From the NCBI RefSeq assembly GCF_963576545.1, contig NC_083639.1, forward strand, positions 17,051,118 to 17,115,117: 64,000 nt of DNA, read 5' to 3'. Shown here in pieces: positions 51,901 through 64,000 of this stretch (its first letter is position 1; each line of letters starts with the position of its first letter). The notes beneath the pieces are model-generated. The model had not been told where the DNA came from and did not search any database. It saw only the letters and a program-made list of their open reading frames with translations. A program made the position numbers and the translations under genes. This DNA is from Limanda limanda (taxonomy: Eukaryota > Chordata > Actinopteri > Pleuronectiformes > Pleuronectidae).

Positions 51901-52750
51901 TATGAGAAAAGTGATGAAAAACGGCCGCTTCTCTGGCCATACCTCAGCTCAGGCTAAACAAAACATTTTGGATACGGACAAATCGCCACATGCATGAGTC
52001 ACATCTGAGTTGTACCTGAGAACTCATTAGCTGCATTTCCAGCTCTACGTGCTAAGCCTTTCCTGTCACTATTATCTATGAACGCATTTACAGATTTGTC
52101 TACACGTGTACATCGCAATATGGATTCTGAAAACACATATGAGAGTATGATTACACACACAAATAATATTTTTCTACACTATTGCCACTATAGATACCTT
52201 CCTGAACTTTTTACTTTCTCATTGCACTAATCACAGAGCTTTTGTCTTTCTCTCGCTGCAGTGTTCCTCACACACGTTCGCTGGAGGCGCGGATCAAAGA
52301 GGAGCTGGTCGCCCAGGGCCTGCTGGATTCTGAGGAGCGACCTGGACCTGGAGGAGACTCGGAGGACGAGGTCCTGGCAGAGCTGCAGAAGAGACAAGCA
52401 GAGCTCAAAGCCCTGAGTGCTCACAACAGAGCTCGCAAGCAGGAGCTGCTTCGGTAAGGACCCAGGCCAAGACATTTACCCTGAAGTGAATAGTATACAA
52501 TCAGGTCTTGCGTAATCAGCAGCTGGCATGAACTTCTGATGTGATGATGTCTCACAGGTTGGCCAAAGAGGAGATGCGCAAGCAGGAGCTGAGGCAGAGA
52601 GTCAGAGTGTCTGACAACGAGGTGATGGAAGGATTTCGGCGAATCATGGCAGCCAGGCAGAAGAAACGCACTCCAACCAAGAAGGAGAAGGACCAGGCCT
52701 GGAAGGCACTGAAGGAGAGGGAAAGTATCCTCAAGCTACTGGATGGATAG
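48917..52750 (+). CDS. tada3: Transcriptional adaptor 3 (8 coding exons, 431 residues)
   Basis: Adaptor (Ada3) of the SAGA/PCAF and ATAC histone acetyltransferase complexes, linking GCN5/PCAF and ADA2 to activators in the nucleus. Exons: 48917-49126, 50367-50614, 50775-50880, 50974-51109, 51213-51316, 51465-51571, 52262-52453, 52558-52750. Phases agree throughout, and 431 residues is within one or two of the known vertebrate length. Features are MSELKDCPPLKYYDFKPVEH at the start, an early helical segment with IGIEELDTLQLELETLLSSA (~36-55), a glycine/proline linker GPGPGPGRPKSK, FWASVEPYCADIT, DGCPFGPLTQRLLQALVE, and the conserved C-terminal Ada3 helical region (SLEARIKEELVAQGLL, LAELQKRQAELKALSAHN, KKRTPTKKEKDQAWK). 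Basic stretches there may act as nuclear signals. Confidence 0.96.
49198..50312. repeat. Head-to-head 16-bp minisatellite foldback in tada3 intron 1
   Basis: The left arm (49198-49812) repeats CAGCCCTATGTTCCCA in plus orientation, mixed with a ~60-bp unit (aaggattttttttcactgac, aattttgaaaattaggcc). The right arm (49986-50312) repeats the reverse complement GGCTGTGGGAACATAG about 20 times. The centre (49839-49900) has TTAGGGTTAGGGTTAG and TTAAGGGTTAGGG. Because 16 bp is not a multiple of 3, three units give a 16-residue repeat, which explains long false reading frames on both strands. It occupies most of the 1.24-kb intron. Confidence 0.95.
51572..52261. other. tada3 intron 6
   Basis: A 690-nt intron with a few near-repeats of 'aatttgcaaatg / atctgcaaatgtgt' (51775-51900). 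No gene or element recognised. Confidence 0.5.
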
Positions 52751-52751
52751 A

Positions 52752-52790
52752 AGAGGATGAAGAAGAAGAAGAAGAAGAAGAAGAAGAAAG
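52752..52790 (+). repeat. (GAA)n tract in the tada3 3' UTR
   Basis: A GAA/GAG tract begins directly after the TAG stop at 52748-52750. It is purine-rich and out of the coding region. Confidence 0.9.
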
Positions 52791-53114
52791 AGAAGCTTGT
52801 GTTTGGTTTTTGTTGGAAGCATTTTTTCCCCCGACACAGATCAGACAGCTGTAACGTGGTCAGTGAACATCTGTATCTACGGTTATGAATGATACAGTTT
52901 ACTGCAGGTGAACATCTTTTGAGTAGAAACATCTGCAGCAGTATTTTTATGTCGTGTACAACAGAAAAACTGAAATGATCATTAACACTTTGTAAACAAC
53001 AGACTTTTCTTCTCATTTTGTTGATTTTTTTTCTCTTGTCAGTGTATTTTTTTATGTTGCCTTTTATTTTGTTAACTATTGTAATGTTATGAAAAAAATA
53101 CACATGGATATTTG

Positions 53115-53120
53115 AATAAA
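53115..53120 (+). terminator. tada3: Polyadenylation signal of tada3
   Basis: AATAAA 365 nt after the stop codon, the first clear hexamer. Confidence 0.7.
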
Positions 53121-54959
53121 TCACACTTATAGACCATTTTTGTATGTGTGAAACAAAGGAATCAGAACGGATGCATCATGCATAAGGTGAGTGCTGCAGT
53201 GTTGCTAAGTCCTGATGAAGAGTAACCTTGGCAACTGGTAACCAGCTTCAGAAACAGACGTCTACATTTACTTGGCTCCATTTGGAATCTTTGATTTAGA
53301 ATTAGTCCTGTTTATGGCATGGAGTCAGAAAGAGCATTAATCAATTTAACATTAATTTAGTAACAGTATGCTGGGGTAGTGTAGTGAAGCAGTTAATTGA
53401 TGTCCTACCTACTCACTCAGGTAACTTAAAAATAGTAACAATAATGTTTACCTGTTTTAAAGTGGCTGGAGTGAAAATATGTTATCCTCAACATTTGTAG
53501 ATTTTCTATCACCTGGCCAACAATCATGTTTTCTTGCCAAAGCAATTACAGATTTTTCGGCAACCTGTCATTTCAGGAGACTTGAACAATAACGCATACA
53601 TCACTATTTGGGAATAGTTTCCCAGAGGTAGCGTGACCCCACTGAATGGCCTTGATAAATGGTAGGTATTTATTTCCCTCTTTATTGTCTTGATGAACAC
53701 AGAAAGCACTTTACTGAACAGGTTTGCCTTTCACCCAATCTGCACTGAACAATGACATGAGGAGGGTGACCGGAAAGGGTATGCAAAAAGTTTTTAATAT
53801 CTGTAATTTACTTGTCCATATAACTCAGAACCATGTGGCAGTGGAACACACTCACACCATTTATCATGTTTTAATACATTCTGATGGAACATACATGTGA
53901 GAAAAACACATTCATGCTAAAAGAAAGTTGCAATAAAATGCATCAATGCTTTAATTACTCTGCCGTCACTGCATAGATTATCTACACTGAAAACTTTAAA
54001 TAATGGCCTAGTACACAACTTCCTTTAGCTATCAACAAGCATGTAGACCATGTAAAAGAAAGGGAAGGCATAGGGATATTGAGCCAAAAAAAACCCTACA
54101 TGAATAATGTACAAATTTAGTTTTTTAGTTAGTTATTACAGAGTTAGTATTATGGTTACATCACTGCAACAAAAGTCAGGGACCATTGGATAAATTAGTG
54201 AGCAACTGCATCATGTATTGTTGGCACTGTTGACACTTATTTATCACTTAAACTTTGCAGCATATAATGTGTGAATAGGCAAAACAATGCTATAAGAAAT
54301 TGCTCAATATTATCATGGGTAGATGGGAATGTTTGTTTTCATTTTGGACCGTTTTCCCTTTCTGAGAAAACAGAATGGTTCTCAGTATAACACATCCATC
54401 CTACAAGGCACAACAGTCCCCTTACATCCATCAACATGCACCAAATTGCACACACTCACAGATATTTTTCTTAATTTGTCTTATTTCTTGTCAAATTAAC
54501 AAAATTAATTAAAAAAAATGCAATGTTAAAGAATGTAAAAAAGAAGGTGCCCCCTCTTATGTAATCCGTTCCAGAAGTGAATAGGTTATAACTCTGGAAC
54601 GCTTCGCACTTTACAGACGCACCACTAGGTGGCAGTCATTGTCTTCTGACTGCTCGGACCCTTCAACATTGACACAGCAAAGAACCTGTGTTTGAGTGGT
54701 GCTGCCTCCTCAGAGCACATGTGTGTGTTCGGTGTGTGTCCAGTCTTAAACATATCAACACAACAATCAGACACGTCACTTTTATTATAACAAATTACAA
54801 TTATTTTATAATTTGATTTCCTACCAGTAGAAACAGTTGTAATTCCATTCTACAGACTTCAGTCTTGTTATGGTCATGTTAGTGGTAGTGATATTTTACA
54901 TCAGTGTTCCAAAAGTTATGCAGCCCTCTGGGGGGAAAACAGCACAGTACTGGACCAAG

Positions 54960-55115
54960 GTAGCTGTGGCTCAGGCGTCAGAGCGGGTCGTCCACTGACC
55001 AGAACGTCGGTGGCTCGATCCCTGTCCTCTGGGAAGATACTGAACTAAAGTACAGACAGTGTATGAATGGTGTGTGATAAAGAGTTGCATATAGAAATGC
55101 TACATGAATGTGTTC
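54960..55115 (+). mobile_element. tRNA-derived SINE, diverged
   Basis: Head TAGCTGTGGCTCAGGCG, box B GGTGGCTCGATCCC and body gggaagatactgaactaaag follow the same layout as the SINE at 25849-26075. It has small deletions in the body. Confidence 0.7.
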
Positions 55116-55489
55116 TTCTGCTATGGGCCTAGGTTGTCGGGGGACACATGACACATGGAGCTTCTCTTTCCTCCTCTTCCTCTTCATCACATCAATGTCT
55201 CATTAATACATATCACTGACGTATCTTCATCCAGAGACCTTGTGCGTTATTGTTGCAGATCCACGATACACATTGTGGATTGTGATCGTGGATTATGATT
55301 TCACACTACAACTACAGATTGCTTAGATATACAATAGTCCTGCCCACTGGTAATACCATTAATACAATTATCATTGCTGCTCCCTTCACCTCTGTCAGGC
55401 GGTTGCTTTTGCATAATTATTTTAAACATTGATACACCTCTCCATTAATACAAGACACTTGTCTTTTCCCATCAATGTTGTAAATATTG

Positions 55490-55790
55490 TTAGTTGGTTG
55501 TCGTGCTCTATTACAAACACCATCTGTTGCACTTGTGTCGGTCCTGGGAGAGGACTCCCTCACTTGTGACTCTCCCTGAGGTTTTTTTCACCTCTGTTAA
55601 ATCACTGTTTCTGTCCTTTTGTTGGACCATTACACCTGGAAAGCCTTTTGGTCAACCAATTTTTTTTCAAATGTACTAAATAAATAAAATTGACATTGAC
55701 ATTGACATGTTGCAGAGGTTTTTAATCCCTGTGAGACAATACAACTGTGATTTGTAAATATGGGCTATACAAATAGAATTTACACATAAC
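55490..55790 (+). mobile_element. 3' region of a retroelement-like repeat
   Basis: Text such as gtcctgggagaggactccct, tgtgactctccctgaggttt and gtgatttgtaaatatgggct matches, by recall, the tail of a repeat frequent in teleosts. A short (TTGACA)n tract sits within it at 55690-55708. The class (LINE or SINE tail) is not resolved. Confidence 0.5.
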
Positions 55791-56936
55791 AGACATAAAG
55801 ATCGGCTTATTGTAAATTTAGCATTTTACATCACTTTTGTAATTTTCAAAGCGATTCAACAATTTTTTCAAATGAAGAATATAACCAGAAAAGCCCTTTT
55901 CCCTTTATCTGTGTGTTGAATCTGTGTGTGTACACAGTATACCCTGTAATGACAAGACAGTTCAATATAATACACGGATATAAAACAACCATGTTTTCAG
56001 AATAATGGTCGACTGATTAAACATAAAAAAAGAGAGCTTCCATAGAGACAGACAACAATGGCCCCATCATCATGTAACACCCCCCCTTCAAGCCAGCGTC
56101 CTCAATGCAAATTCATAATGCCATCAACCCATGTGTATCAGAGCTTTTAATAACCCACTGAATCCGTCTCACAGGTGAATGCCGGCTGAATAGACGGCTG
56201 TGGCGGCCCCTCGAGGCTGGGCGTACCACACAGGGCCTTTGTTGCATTTGTTGTCATTAGACTTCCACTGAAGGGCAGGTGGGTTTTGTGTTGATACACG
56301 CTGCTCATACACGCTCAATGATGCTCATCCGCTGTTTGTATATCCCGTATTGAGCTGTTTTCTCTTTTTAAAGGCTCCGGCCAGACTCCTTTTGACAACC
56401 CAGGTGGTGCGTCCCTGAGGGACTGTGTGTCTGTGAGGCTCCAGCAGCTCCACTCCATCAGCTACAGACCTCTTTTCTCTTCTGTGAAATTCAGCTGCGT
56501 GGTGAGCTTCTTCGCTCCTCTCTGTCACGGCCTGTAAACCTTAACGGCTGTTTGAAGACGAAGGCTCGCCACCGGAGGGGCTCAGATTATCTGGCACAAG
56601 ACGTACAGCGGCTACATGTCTAGAAAGCCTTTTTTCTCTCTCCTCAGGCAAATTTGAGAAGACAAATAAATACAGAGTAAATGGAGCGCTATCATACGGC
56701 AGGCTGCATGTTTTGTGTTATGTGTTTACATATGCACACTCACACACACACACACACACATTTATCTATGCCACTATCACCCCAGACCTCCTGTCAGTGG
56801 GGGCTACTTTGTCCATTGGCTCTTTGTTTTGCCAGTTTGTTCGAACTATGTTTCTTTCTCTGGGGCTTCCCTCCTACTCCACCTCCGTCCCTGCGTTCCT
56901 AAGCTGGTACTGAGCATGAACAGAGAGAAGCTCTTT

Positions 56937-56941
<5 letters not shown>

Positions 56942-56998
<57 letters not shown>
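56942..56998. repeat. (CA)n microsatellite; a shorter one at 56741-56760
   Basis: About 57 nt of pure CA. Confidence 0.95.
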
Positions 56999-57006
<8 letters not shown>

Positions 57007-57779
57007 GGGAGATTGAGAGGAGTGATACATAGGGGTAAAGGGATTTTAACATAAATCTGTTGATCCTTTGTTCTAATGCCATGTCAGCTTCCATGATGGA
57101 TTGAACGAGTGTATGTGACAGAGATGCAGACAGAGGTTGAGACAGCTGCTGAGGCCCGCTGCTCCACTGACAGAAGCCTCTGTACGGCCAGGCCACGCCT
57201 CGGCTCTTCTCCTGCACAGAGAACTATTGTCTTCATGGCTGCTTCCACTATTCTGATGTCATGGTTTGTCCTTCCACGGCGAGCTGCTGTTGCTGTTGTG
57301 GAGAAAACTTGACGGACCTTTTAGCCTGGAGTCAGAAGCACAAACGGCTGTATGGACGAATGGCAGGATTGATGATAGTACCATAAGTGCTGCATAGACA
57401 AAACCCCTCCTGTGCTCTACCCTCTCTGACCACTCCTTTACCTCCGCCTGGTTTTGAATCTCATTTGTTTCTCATTTGCATGGCAGTTGATGCTTTTCTT
57501 GTGTGACTCCTGAATCTGGCAGCTCATATGCAAATAAAATTGTTTTTGCCTCCTTCAACCTCACCTGTTAGGCTCATCGTGAAGTAACTACAGAGATTTT
57601 TGGGTTCTCCTTTCCAGCCCTTGTCATGAGTCCAGAATATTCTGTACAAGATAAGCACAGTCAGCCACAGACAAGCGTTTCACTTAACAGTATTAGAGGC
57701 AACAAGCCCAGGCAGACAGGACTCGCCTATTCATTGTAGGGGCATTATTAACCATACACGTGGAAACCACTTAAATATC

Positions 57780-58045
57780 TCCACTTCTATTGGATGGATT
57801 ACCATGAAATGAGGTGCACATGTTCACACTCCCCAGGAAATTACACCAACTGACTTTGGTTATCTCCTGGCCCCTTTTTGCAACATCAGCAGGTTGACAA
57901 TGATGAGTTCTAATGAAATATCTCTAGAACTACTGGAGGAATTCATGTGAAACTTGGGACATGCGTTCATGGTGCCCAAAAGATGAACCGCAATGACATG
58001 AGTGATCCTCTTACATTTCCACTGGTGACTCCATCAGGTTGAACA
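57780..58045 (+). repeat. Internally repetitive interspersed repeat
   Basis: Two diverged units share the pattern 'tggatggattaccatgaaat... / tggaggaattcatgtgaaac...' followed by 'tgactttggttatctcctgg / tgagtgatcctcttacattt'. The unit is of a type common in fish genomes. It has no coding capacity. Confidence 0.55.
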
Positions 58046-59827
58046 ATGTGCAGTATTAGAATTACCTACTTTATATACTGCTTCTTCATTACATTGCAAA
58101 GGATACCACTAAGAGCATCACCACATTTATCTGACAGCTGTATTGTCAGTTTGTGATTTGAAAAAAATCTAAAATAGAGCTTGCAGGACGCAGGGCAGGG
58201 CGTATTTTCGGGACATTTCCCTGCTATACTCTCACATGCACTGACTCAGACATTTCCTGCACATTGTACTCAGGGGCTGGCTGGAAAATTTGAGAAAAAT
58301 GTCTGGACTTCAATACATGTTTGGATTTTAAGTGAGGTACCTCTACAATTTACATGTAGAGATGCTTTTATACAGACATCCGTGGTTCCCACACAACCTT
58401 TCATCTTCTCCCTTATTTTGTTTGTGGTCACATCAATGCAAAACTTAACTCATTCACTCCTAAACCGGGGCAGTCAACACTTTATTAACATAATAACATC
58501 AGTGTGAGCATGTTAGCAGGTTGATTTTAGTATTTAGCTCAAAGTACAACTGTACTGAAGCACTTTCTCAGCATGTTTACTTAGGGCTTTATGAATATGT
58601 AGCTTTTTCCCCTCAGTGGCACAGTCTCCTGTACGCTGACACAGTGCAATTGGTGTTTGACTGTGCATGTTATGTATGTATAATGTAATGTTATTACTAC
58701 AACTACTACTAGTAATCATTTTCATTGTCATCCTCATAATAATAATTGTGCCTTACCTGTGTGTGTCAGTCTGAACCCTAACAGTCCTTTACCATAAAAG
58801 AATGCTCAAACATTACAGCAGCCTCTCCCTTTATCAAACAAGCTCAACTGAAGATGAATGTAAATATTGTTTCCTGAACTGCTGTCAAACTCAAATCTTT
58901 GCATTTTTGCAAGGTTTGGGTGCGATGTATGCCAGAAACCAGCTACAGGAATAAGAGAGAACTTTAAAGTAGAAATAAGAGACACAGAGAGAGGTGAATA
59001 CGAGAGCGCCATGTTGGAGTGCTGTTTGTCAGTGGCTGTAAATTTGGAAAGCAGAGGTCAAAGCTATTGAGAAATGTGCTTTGCTGGGGAGATAAGGTCA
59101 GATAGCAGAGTTATGTAGAGGAGACCTATAAGAGGCCTATGTATGGGCATATTTCTACATAGATTCACAAAGTCAGACACCTCAGCCACAAGCCAGTGGC
59201 TAAATTGAAGCAGGAGGAATTGGAAATGACCCATCTAGTGGTTTTGGGACATTGGAAAGGTCACCAGTCTCCTCCTTGTGTGGCTGGATGCATAACCTGC
59301 TCCTTTCTTGGGACTTCCTCGCCACTGGAGGACGGGGGGGGGGATGAGCGAGCACATCACCGGCCCGACCCTGTGGAAAACAGTCTGCGAGGAGCAGAGG
59401 AGACATGATGAAAAATACTTCTCTCACCACCCACCACTTCTCTCATCATCCTCCCTCCCATCCTCTCCCCATCTCTCTTTGGTTTGGTCTGCTCTGTTAT
59501 TATCACCCAGATCATTATCAGACTCGCTCTCCCCTCGCCGCGGTGCAGAGGAGGGCCAGCCGTCCAAAAGGCTCTGGTGAGATTTCTAACGGCAGCAACA
59601 CAAAAGAGGAGGGGAGTGGAGAAGAAGGAAGACAAGAGGCCCAATAAAGTCTGTCTAAATATAGAGGCAGCAGAGCCTTTTTTCCCTTGTCCTTATAAAG
59701 AGCTGCTGGTAAATCCGGGTGGACTGCAGCCTCCTTGCTGCACTGAGCACTGATCACTCCCTCCAGGATCAGGAACAGAACTGTTGGTGCATGGACACAC
59801 ACACAAACACACTGGGCTACTTTCATT

Positions 59828-59850
59828 TATGAGAGAGAGAGAGAGAGAGA
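59828..59850. repeat. Short (GA)n tract
   Basis: About 23 nt of GA dinucleotide repeat in the gene-poor right part. Confidence 0.85.
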
Positions 59851-60989
59851 AAGGGGAGCTTAGAGAGTTGTTTTTTTTACACAAGGGGGCGAATCATATC
59901 TGGTGGAACATACTAAAAATGGAGAGGTTTGAGGAAACCTCCACAAAGACATGATGGGAGAAAAAAAAGTGATGGAGGGAGGAAGGTTCCCGGGCCTGAG
60001 AGTTCAAGGCGGTGCAGGAGATTAGGATCAAAGACACTTTATGGACAGAAATATTTCATCGGGTAGATTGTACACTTGAATTTATATCAACACAATCTCG
60101 GTCCTCTGTCCGGAAAACTCCCATTTTTGGATCTCATTCAGTCCGACTTTTCCAATCTTATATCTCACTTATTATCATTTGGTTTTTGTCTTGTGAAACC
60201 TGCTTATTTATTTGCCAAGAGTTGGATTTGAAGAAAGAAGTTGAGTGATGCCGCTCTCATGTCTACAGGACCAAAATGAAACGACTGATGGCAGTTGTTA
60301 GCTTAGATAAGCATTAAGACTGGAAACAGTTAATTGTTAACCAAAACAAATTGTTTAAACAGTAAGTATTTTTAACCCCTTCATAGGTTTTATTCTCGTT
60401 TGTTTCATATTCAGCCCATAATGAGTGGGGTTAGGGTAATCTGCAGTCATGTAGGACATTGCTTTCTGGTCTGGTCAGAGAACTAAGGTGAGTCTGTGTA
60501 TTTGTCAAATTGATTATTTGTCAACAAAACAAGAGCAGTCACAGGGAGAACACACAAACTCCACACAGAAGACCAGGAGCCTCAGCACCCCAACCAGTAA
60601 CCCTCTGCAATAACGTGTGAAAAAGTAGAATTACGAGAGGTTTTCCAGTTCTTCCTGTTCTGCTTTTATTACACGAATGCAGCGTGTGTGGTGGACTATT
60701 TCCTGGCCTAGTACAGTTGCCTGGCAACCACACTTTGATGACAAGACTACAGGAGGTCACAGCTCCGGGCCACGAAATAGTCCAGCACATAAACATGTAT
60801 AAAACCACAACATGTAATTTTTAAAACTCAGGTGTTGTTATTAGAAAATAAACTGATATAACATCCTTTAATTCGCTTTAGTGATTGGGCTTCAAGTCTT
60901 TGTGCTAATCTAAGATAACCAGCTGGTGGCTGTAGCTTCATATTTACACAAAGGAGATTATGTTTCCATCACCATCTTCATTATGTCAG

Positions 60990-61075
60990 CAGCATTACAC
61001 ATAAACTACTGAATAGATTTCTATGAAACTTGGTGGAAGGATGCGGCATGGGTCAGGAAAGAACCTATTAAACTT
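60990..61075 (+). repeat. Fragment of the repeat also seen at 7398-7560
   Basis: aactactgaatagatttcta, atgaaacttggtggaagga and gcatgggtcaggaaagaac follow the order of that family. Confidence 0.5.
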
Positions 61076-61219
61076 AAACATTGTGAGATAAAGCTTTTCT
61101 TTTTACATTTCACTGATTACCCGGGCTGCAGTTGGCCTTCTCAACAAAGCCTGGGACCCCCACCTGACTTGGACTTTTATCCCGCCCCCACGCCTCAAGT
61201 CTGTGTTATTTTAACACAC

Positions 61220-61470
61220 ATTACATTACATTGAATATTGCACATTGCACATTGCACATCGACATTGCACTCCTGTTTTGCATTTTATTTTACTTTTTAC
61301 TTTACTTTTTACATCTTTTATATCTTTTTATTTTATATATAAATTTTTTTCTATGTGTAGTACTTGTTGTGTTTTAATGTTTTGTGTTCATTGTATGCAC
61401 CTTCAACCAAAACAAATTCCAGGTAGTGTGTAAACCTACCTGGCAATAAATACATTCTGATAATAAATGG
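61220..61470 (+). mobile_element. LINE-like 3' end
   Basis: Repeated TTGCACA units, T-rich sequence, then acctacctggcaataaatac and attctgataat. This resembles, by recall, the GGCAATAAA...TTCTGAT tail of fish L2-type LINEs. No reverse transcriptase sequence is present. Confidence 0.45.
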
Positions 61471-62505
61471 ATCTTGTTGAAAAACTCACGCACATTTAGG
61501 GAGCTGATATTTTCAGGTTTGTGCAATTTGGTGCAGCTTGATTAATTTAGGGGGAGTGTTGGGCCTTGGGGGAGGTGTTAGTCTACATAGTGCCATTCTA
61601 GTTGTGGTGGTATCGATATAAGAGAGGAGGAGAGGTGAATCCTGGGTTTTCATTGAAACATGACAACTTTCCTAATTACGCTATTTACTATACCTGAGAT
61701 ACTGTTCAGAATGTAACATAGTTGAACACAACCAGGCTCCGGTCAGCAACATGAAGGCGACCCCTCCACTCCCTGAATCCAAACAGCTGCGTCATCAGTG
61801 TAGGTGCCTAATGTGATCCCACGTCCTCCGCACTGTTGCTGTCTGTCTGAAGAGCACTTATCACTGATGGCCTGTTGTGCTGTGTGACATTGGCAGCTGC
61901 TCTCATAAGCCTAGCCTTCATTAAATAACAGCCCGAGTAATCTACATGTCGTACGCTGGTTAACACACACCGCACACATGTGTTTCGGGGGGGGGGGGGG
62001 GGTTGTACACAGACAGAGATAAAATGTTTGCTACGCTCCGTGGAGCAAACAAGAGGTCATTTTCACAGCTGTCCTCGGATACCAGCGGTGACAGCGAAGG
62101 TTCAGAAGTCAGGCGGGGGGGAGGAGGGGGGGGGGGGGGGGAAACGGTTCGCTCTGTGTTTTAACATCCTCTTTTACACCTGTTGCCTACTGTTCCCTGT
62201 GGTGCGCTGGCTGTGACACACAGACCCACAAACACACACACACACACACACACAAACTGATTTCATTGTACTGTAGCTGTCTGAGCCGATATCGTGCTGC
62301 AAAGGCAAGAACAGAAAACCTGCTTCACATCACACACACATACAGAGTCTCATACGCGGAAAAACATCAGCATTTGTTACACAAGAGCTTCTCCTTCGCA
62401 CAGAGACCACACAGCACAGTCCAACAGAGGCAATGTCAAACTCCACATGAGTGAGGATAAGGGTATAATTCCTGCTAATGACCTCTCGGCTGAAATGGAT
62501 CGATA

Positions 62506-62531
62506 TGTGTGTGTGTGTGTGCATGTGTGTG

Positions 62532-62566
<35 letters not shown>

Positions 62567-62586
62567 GCGCATGTGTGTTTGTGTGT
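62506..62586. repeat. Imperfect (GT)n microsatellite
   Basis: A GT tract of ~80 nt with CA, TT and GCGCA interruptions. A (CA)n tract lies at 62230-62253. Confidence 0.9.
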
Positions 62587-62652
62587 CAATTTGACGTCTT
62601 GAACGCCCCACTGAGAGAGGAAGCTCAGCTGTCAGTAGTTGTCAGTCTCAGG

Positions 62653-62655
<3 letters not shown>

Positions 62656-62704
<49 letters not shown>

Positions 62705-62708
62705 TTCT
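62656..62708. repeat. (CT)n microsatellite
   Basis: About 50 nt of CT with two AT interruptions. Confidence 0.95.
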
Positions 62709-64000
62709 CTTTGCTGATCCTGTTGCTGTTAACCCCGCTCGCCCTCCTTTTCCTCCCTTCCACCTCTCTTCGCCCCCCCCTCAAACAGGGATTGGCTGAC
62801 TTGAGGTGGAGACGCTGCTTGTTAGTTAGTAGAAGCATGTTGGCCAGAGATAAGGAAATATGGCACACACACACACTCACACGTGCACCCACACACGCCA
62901 ACATGCTTATGAGGTGAACACATTAACGAAGAAAAACACTCACACACATGTGATTTAAAGTTGAAGACATTTATTCTGTGGTGTGATGTCATGCCATCCA
63001 TTTTACAAACAGGGCTTTGACCTGGCTTCCCTCTTGGATTGAGCAGTTCTCTTTTCTCTTGTCTCTCTCTCACCCCGTGCAGGCTGTTACCCATGCTACA
63101 TTAGCTGCTCACATGAAGAAAGACACTGAACAAGCAGCTTCTCTCTGCAGAGCTTGCACCATGTTCGGTGGGGGGGGAAATCATGTCTGCGTCTGCATGC
63201 CGACACTGTCAGGCTGCTGTGGTGTGAAGCGGACGTGAGTGGAGGATGTGAGGCTGGACGCGTCTGTGGCGCCTCGGCTCCGCTTGCCGTTGGGGAGATG
63301 TGGGGGTGGGATAGGGTTTATTGCTGAGGGAAGATGGGGGGTGGGTGTCTGAGCTGGTGATTACAGCACGGCTCTGATGAACCACCCCAGGCTCTGCTGG
63401 AGTGAGACAAACTCAGATCAAGTTACAGAGCTGGAGACTCAAATATTCAGAAGGTAGACCGGGAGTAAAGATAACGACTGCTATTCTAACACGATACATG
63501 AAGTTCATATCCACAAATCCCTGGTTTCCTGAGGTAAACGTCCTCATTTTGATTCACACCAAAACAAACCTGTTGAAGATGTCGTTCAGTCTGACCGACC
63601 AACTGATTACTCCCATTAACTTTGATAAACTTGAGCACATACTATCAGTTCTGGATGGTATTATGTCGTCTGGCACATCTCATCATCACCATGGAGGTGT
63701 CAGATCGAACTGGAGGCGTGAGAGTGGCATGTGGATTCATTGGAGCAGCTGACAGGATGCAGGTCTCCTGACAATCAAACTGATCCACTAAGTGGCATTC
63801 GAGCTCAGACACCAGCATCCTGGTTCTACACTGTCCAAGAGACTCTACAGTGACATTGTCATTGGTATTGTAAAAAAACACCCATAGATGTTTACTGCAT
63901 AAAATGTCAGACGTAATAAAAAAAAAAACATGAAAAGAAAGATCAGTTAAGGTCAGCAGTACAGTACATACAATATTCAGTATTTACTTGCAACAATATC

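Larger units (their letters stand above)
53121..64000. other. Long region without recognised genes
   Basis: I found no exon with family similarity and flanking splice sites on either strand. It could be intergenic or lie inside a large intron. It contains the SINE, LINE-like and simple repeats listed separately, two poly-G runs (61987-62003, 62113-62141) and low-complexity CT/GA tracts. Confidence 0.5.

Noticed and set aside
56325..56560. Possible exon on either strand near 56.4 kb
   Set aside because: Short frames (for example the minus-strand one with TERSEEAHHAAEFHRREK) match no family I know and lack convincing paired splice sites.
63402..63881. Overlapping open frames at the right edge
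   Set aside because: No domain, no conserved motif and no splice signals; both strands are open by chance.

Overview
The window is nuclear DNA of a bony fish, most likely a spiny-rayed teleost. The genes are vertebrate, their exons are split by GT-AG introns, and the introns carry many (TG/CA)n microsatellites. Several interspersed repeats resemble families common in teleosts: tRNA-derived SINEs, hAT elements and a TTAA-flanked MITE. There is no bacterial, phage or CRISPR content. Species was not determined.

Five protein-coding genes are supported. (1) 148-7289, +: the last 13 exons of an axonemal dynein heavy chain, best matched to dnah1. (2) 8408-23958, +: all 10 coding exons of mapkapk3, a p38-activated kinase. 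(3) 33064-43339, +: pfkfb4, a bifunctional 6-phosphofructo-2-kinase/fructose-2,6-bisphosphatase. It has two candidate last exons and a phase-compatible candidate upstream first exon at 29497-29548. (4) 45174-47924, -: arpc4, an Arp2/3 complex subunit of 168 residues. (5) 48917-52750, +: tada3, a SAGA/ATAC adaptor of 431 residues. In each gene the splice phases agree at every junction and the frame stays open. pfkfb4 and arpc4 converge tail to tail. arpc4 and tada3 diverge from a shared 1-kb promoter region. 53121-64000 has no exon I could recognise.

The genes form no pathway or operon; they are linked neighbours. Their human counterparts lie, from general knowledge, on 3p21 (DNAH1, MAPKAPK3, PFKFB4) and 3p25 (ARPC4, TADA3).

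I saw no new multi-gene system. The points most worth checking concern RNA processing and mobile DNA. They are: duplicated terminal exons in pfkfb4, with a CA tract at the donor that must choose between them; a ~153-nt UG tract against the acceptor of mapkapk3 exon 6; a hAT element whose target-site duplication begins exactly at a pfkfb4 splice donor; and a head-to-head minisatellite foldback around telomere-like repeats in tada3 intron 1. All of these come from reading the sequence; no alignment or database search was run.
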